Made by a program: the position numbers and the translations under genes | Notes under the pieces: model-generated | What the model was told of the DNA's origin: nothing | What the model saw: only the letters and a program-made list of their open reading frames with translations | The model's database searches: none | NCBI GenBank assembly: GCA_009783605.1 | Contig: WRDE01000011.1 | Location: 1 to 14,845 of the forward strand | DNA: 14,845 nucleotides | Reading direction: 5' to 3' | From: Oscillospiraceae bacterium | GTDB taxonomy: Bacteria > Bacillota > Clostridia > Oscillospirales > Acutalibacteraceae | Shown: positions 12,709-14,845 of the stretch, piece by piece | Layout: every line of letters starts with the position of its first letter | Position numbering within the stretch: position 1 is the first letter of the stretch

Positions 12709-13761
12709 ATGTTCAAAAACAAGACGCTGCTGATTACCGGCGGCACCGGTTCCTTTGGCAACGCGGTATTGGATGCCTTCATCGGGACCGATATCGAAAA
12801 TATCCGTATCTTCTCCCGGGATGAGACCAAGCAGGACGATATGCGCCACGCTTACCGGCAGCGGTTCCCCGATTATTTCGATAAACTGCGGTTTTATATC
12901 GGCGACGTGCGGGACCGGGACAGCGTGCATAACGCCATCTACGGGGTGGATTATATCTTCCACGCCGCCGCGCTCAAGCAGGTGCCGTCCTGTGAGTTTT
13001 TTCCGATCGAAGCGGTCAAGACCAATGTGATGGGCACCGAAAACGTGCTGACCGCCGCCATCGACGCCGGGGTGCGCAAGGTAATCTGCCTCTCCACCGA
13101 CAAAGCGGCCTATCCCGTCAACGCGATGGGGATGTCCAAAGCGATGATGGAAAAAGTGGCGGTGGCCAAATCCCGGTCGGTGGATCCGAAAAAGACGCTG
13201 ATCTGCTGTACCCGTTACGGCAACGTCCTCTGCTCCCGGGGGTCGGTGGTGCCGCTTTTTATCGACCAGCTCAAAGCCGGCCGGCCGCTGACGATAACCG
13301 ATCCGGAGATGACCCGTTTTGTGATGTCGCTGGAGGAAGCGGTGGAGTTGGTGATATTTGCGTTTTCTCATGCCGAGAACGGCGATATCATGGTGGAAAA
13401 GGCGCCGGCCTGTTCCATCGCGGTGCTGGCTCAGGCGGTGATCGAATTGTTCGGAATTGATCCCGGCACCCGGATCATCGGTATCCGTCACGGCGAAAAA
13501 CGGTATGAGACGCTGCTGACCGACGAGGAATGCCTCAACGCTGTCGATATGGGCAATTTCTACCGGGTACCGGCTGACCGCAGAGAATTGAATTATGACA
13601 AATATTTTACCGACGGGTATCTGCCGTCCGGCGCGCTGGAGGTATTCAACTCCAACAATACCGTGCTGATGGAGGTGGATCAGGTGAAGGAGAAGCTGCT
13701 GACCATCCCGTATATCCAGAAGGAGCTTGCGCTCTGGCAGGGGGCGGGGCATACATGTTGA
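12709..13761 (+). CDS. capE: UDP-N-acetylglucosamine 4,6-dehydratase / 5-epimerase
   Basis: CapE converts UDP-GlcNAc to a 4-keto-6-deoxy L-arabino sugar, the first step toward UDP-N-acetyl-L-fucosamine (UDP-L-FucNAc) for surface polysaccharide. The 350-residue protein follows Staphylococcus aureus CapE, as I recall it, along its whole length: the NAD(P)-binding GGTGSFG (11-17), IFSRDETKQDDMR, HAAALKQVPSCEFFP, LSTDKAAYPVNAMGMSK and TRYGNV. Asp131 and Lys132 are the expected catalytic residues. The usual short-chain dehydrogenase Tyr is Met140 in MGMSK, as in other CapE proteins. AAAGGA lies 11 bases before the ATG, a rather long spacing. Two candidate promoters lie upstream, and capF overlaps its end by 7 bases. 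Confidence 0.93.
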   Translation: MFKNKTLLITGGTGSFGNAVLDAFIGTDIENIRIFSRDETKQDDMRHAYRQRFPDYFDKLRFYIGDVRDRDSVHNAIYGVDYIFHAAALKQVPSCEFFPIEAVKTNVMGTENVLTAAIDAGVRKVICLSTDKAAYPVNAMGMSKAMMEKVAVAKSRSVDPKKTLICCTRYGNVLCSRGSVVPLFIDQLKAGRPLTITDPEMTRFVMSLEEAVELVIFAFSHAENGDIMVEKAPACSIAVLAQAVIELFGIDPGTRIIGIRHGEKRYETLLTDEECLNAVDMGNFYRVPADRRELNYDKYFTDGYLPSGALEVFNSNNTVLMEVDQVKEKLLTIPYIQKELALWQGAGHTC

Positions 13762-14845
13762 AGATTTTGGTGACCGGCGCCGCGGGGTTTATCGGGAAAA
13801 ACCTGTGTTGGGAAATTGCAAATGGCAAATTGCAAATAGCAAATATAGACGGCGTTGAGATACTGCCGTTTGATATGGACAGCGATCCGGCGCTGTTAGA
13901 TGAATACTGTCGGGACTGCGGGTTTGTGTTCCATCTGGCCGGCGTCAACCGTCCGGAAAATCCGGACGAGTACATGACCGGAAACCGCGGCTTTACCGGA
14001 CAGCTGTTGGCGTTGCTGCAAAAACATAACAATTCTGTTCCGATACTTTTTACCTCTTCTATCCAGGCGGCGTTGGATAACCCTTACGGCGCCAGCAAGC
14101 GGGCGGCGGAGGAATTGATTTTCGCATATGGGCGGGAACGGCATGTTCCGGTCTATGTCTACCGGCTGCCCAACGTATTCGGCAAATGGTGCCGCCCCAA
14201 CTACAACTCGGCGGCGGTGACCTTTTGCCACAACATCGCCCGGGGGCTGCCGATCACCGTCAGCGATCCGGCCGCCACCCTGCGGCTGGCCTATATCGAC
14301 GACGTGGTGAGCGCATTTTTGCGGGCGCCGGCCGGAAACGCCGCGTTGGATGACGACGGTTTTGTCTGTCTGCCGGTAACCCATACCGCCGCGCTCGGCG
14401 AAATCGTGGATATGCTATACCGGTTCCGCGACGGCCGGGAGGGTCTTTCGGTACCGGATACCGGCGGCGCTTTTGAAAAAAAACTGTATGCCACCTACCT
14501 GAGTTATCTGCCGCCTGAAGATTGCGTGTATCCGCTGAAGATGAACGCCGACCAGCGCGGATCCTTTACCGAAATCATCCGTACCCCCGACCGGGGGCAG
14601 TTTTCGGTCAACATCTCCAAACCGGGGATCGTGAAAGGTAACCACTGGCACCACACCAAAACCGAAAAATTCGCGGTGGTGAGCGGGCGCGGCGTGATCC
14701 GCCTGCGCCGGATTGACTGTGATGAGGTGACCGAATTTTTTGTCAGCGGGGAACAGATTCAGGTGGTGGACATTCCCCCGGGATATACCCACAACATCCA
14801 AAACCTCGGGGGGGAGGATATGGTGACATTTATGTGGTGCAGCGA
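13755..14845 (+). CDS. capF: UDP-2-acetamido-2,6-dideoxy-hexos-4-ulose reductase, bifunctional (CapF), truncated by the window edge
   Basis: CapF follows CapE, using its cupin domain to epimerise and its reductase domain to give UDP-N-acetyl-L-talosamine, which CapG converts to UDP-L-FucNAc. 363 residues are visible, and roughly 15-20 more are expected by comparison with S. aureus CapF. The N-terminal reductase shows GAAGFIG (8-14), HLAGVNRPE, and Tyr111-x-x-x-Lys115 (PYGASK), with RLPNVFGKWCRPNYNS. The C-terminal zinc cupin shows MNADQRGSFTE, GNHWHH (295-300), TEKF and GYTHNI (343-348). The ATG at 13755 overlaps the capE stop, so the two are translationally coupled. Residues about 20-32 are encoded by an AAATTGC repeat and make the region after the first strand about 7 residues longer than in S. 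aureus CapF. capG is expected just beyond the right edge. Confidence 0.93.
   Translation, partial: MLKILVTGAAGFIGKNLCWEIANGKLQIANIDGVEILPFDMDSDPALLDEYCRDCGFVFHLAGVNRPENPDEYMTGNRGFTGQLLALLQKHNNSVPILFTSSIQAALDNPYGASKRAAEELIFAYGRERHVPVYVYRLPNVFGKWCRPNYNSAAVTFCHNIARGLPITVSDPAATLRLAYIDDVVSAFLRAPAGNAALDDDGFVCLPVTHTAALGEIVDMLYRFRDGREGLSVPDTGGAFEKKLYATYLSYLPPEDCVYPLKMNADQRGSFTEIIRTPDRGQFSVNISKPGIVKGNHWHHTKTEKFAVVSGRGVIRLRRIDCDEVTEFFVSGEQIQVVDIPPGYTHNIQNLGGEDMVTFMWCS
13812..13845. repeat. in-frame AAATTGC-word repeat inside capF
   Basis: Near-copies of AAATTGCAAATGGC run in tandem and encode EIANGKLQIANI without breaking the frame. 13820-13837 is the exact reverse complement of 12636-12653 upstream of capE. 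Confidence 0.8.

Noticed and set aside
12652..13752. 366-residue minus-strand ORF
   Set aside because: It is antisense to capE, His/Arg/Gly-rich, and without motifs.
13896..14801. minus-strand ORFs opposite the right end
   Set aside because: They are shadows of capF, whose plus-strand frame is open from 13755 to the edge with full family motifs.

Overview
The window looks like chromosomal DNA from a fairly GC-rich member of the Clostridia (Bacillota), perhaps an Oscillospirales-type gut bacterium. The grounds are strong GGAGG-type ribosome binding sites, consensus-like sigma-A promoters, intrinsic terminators, a tRNA without encoded CCA, and the gene families present. The genus cannot be read from the sequence. 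No phage, transposase, CRISPR array or rRNA is visible.

Layout, left to right. 1-66 is probably the tail of an upstream gene, followed by its terminator. 225-482 is a tRNA-Gly(CCC) unit with its own promoter and a 20-bp terminator hairpin. 590-2794 (+) holds a secreted, membrane-anchored Thr-rich protein followed by a divergent folC. 2815-2995 is a duplicated hairpin element that ends converging transcription. 6570-2997 (-) is an icd-proA-membrane protein operon, which carries citrate-derived carbon toward 2-oxoglutarate and proline. 6725-7654 is the most unusual part: a small two-CxxC protein is preceded by a structured leader, and a second, orphan copy of that leader and its promoter lies 335 bp away, with a terminator and a palindromic promoter region between them. 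7655-9649 (-) has a single-domain VWA protein with a palindromic leader and a macrodomain protein with an extra C-terminal domain. 9670-9761 is a cloverleaf-shaped repeat. 12444-9882 (-) is a tandem pair of paralogous beta-lactamase-fold hydrolases. 12709 to the right edge (+) is capE and the start of capF, two steps of UDP-N-acetyl-L-fucosamine synthesis, so a surface polysaccharide cluster probably continues beyond the window.

The best candidates for something undescribed are the paired leader RNAs (7110-7244 and 7445-7579), the covarying duplicated hairpins (2815-2995), the cloverleaf repeat (9670-9761) and the macrodomain fusion beside the VWA gene. All family calls come from reading motifs and from memory of related proteins; no database search was run.
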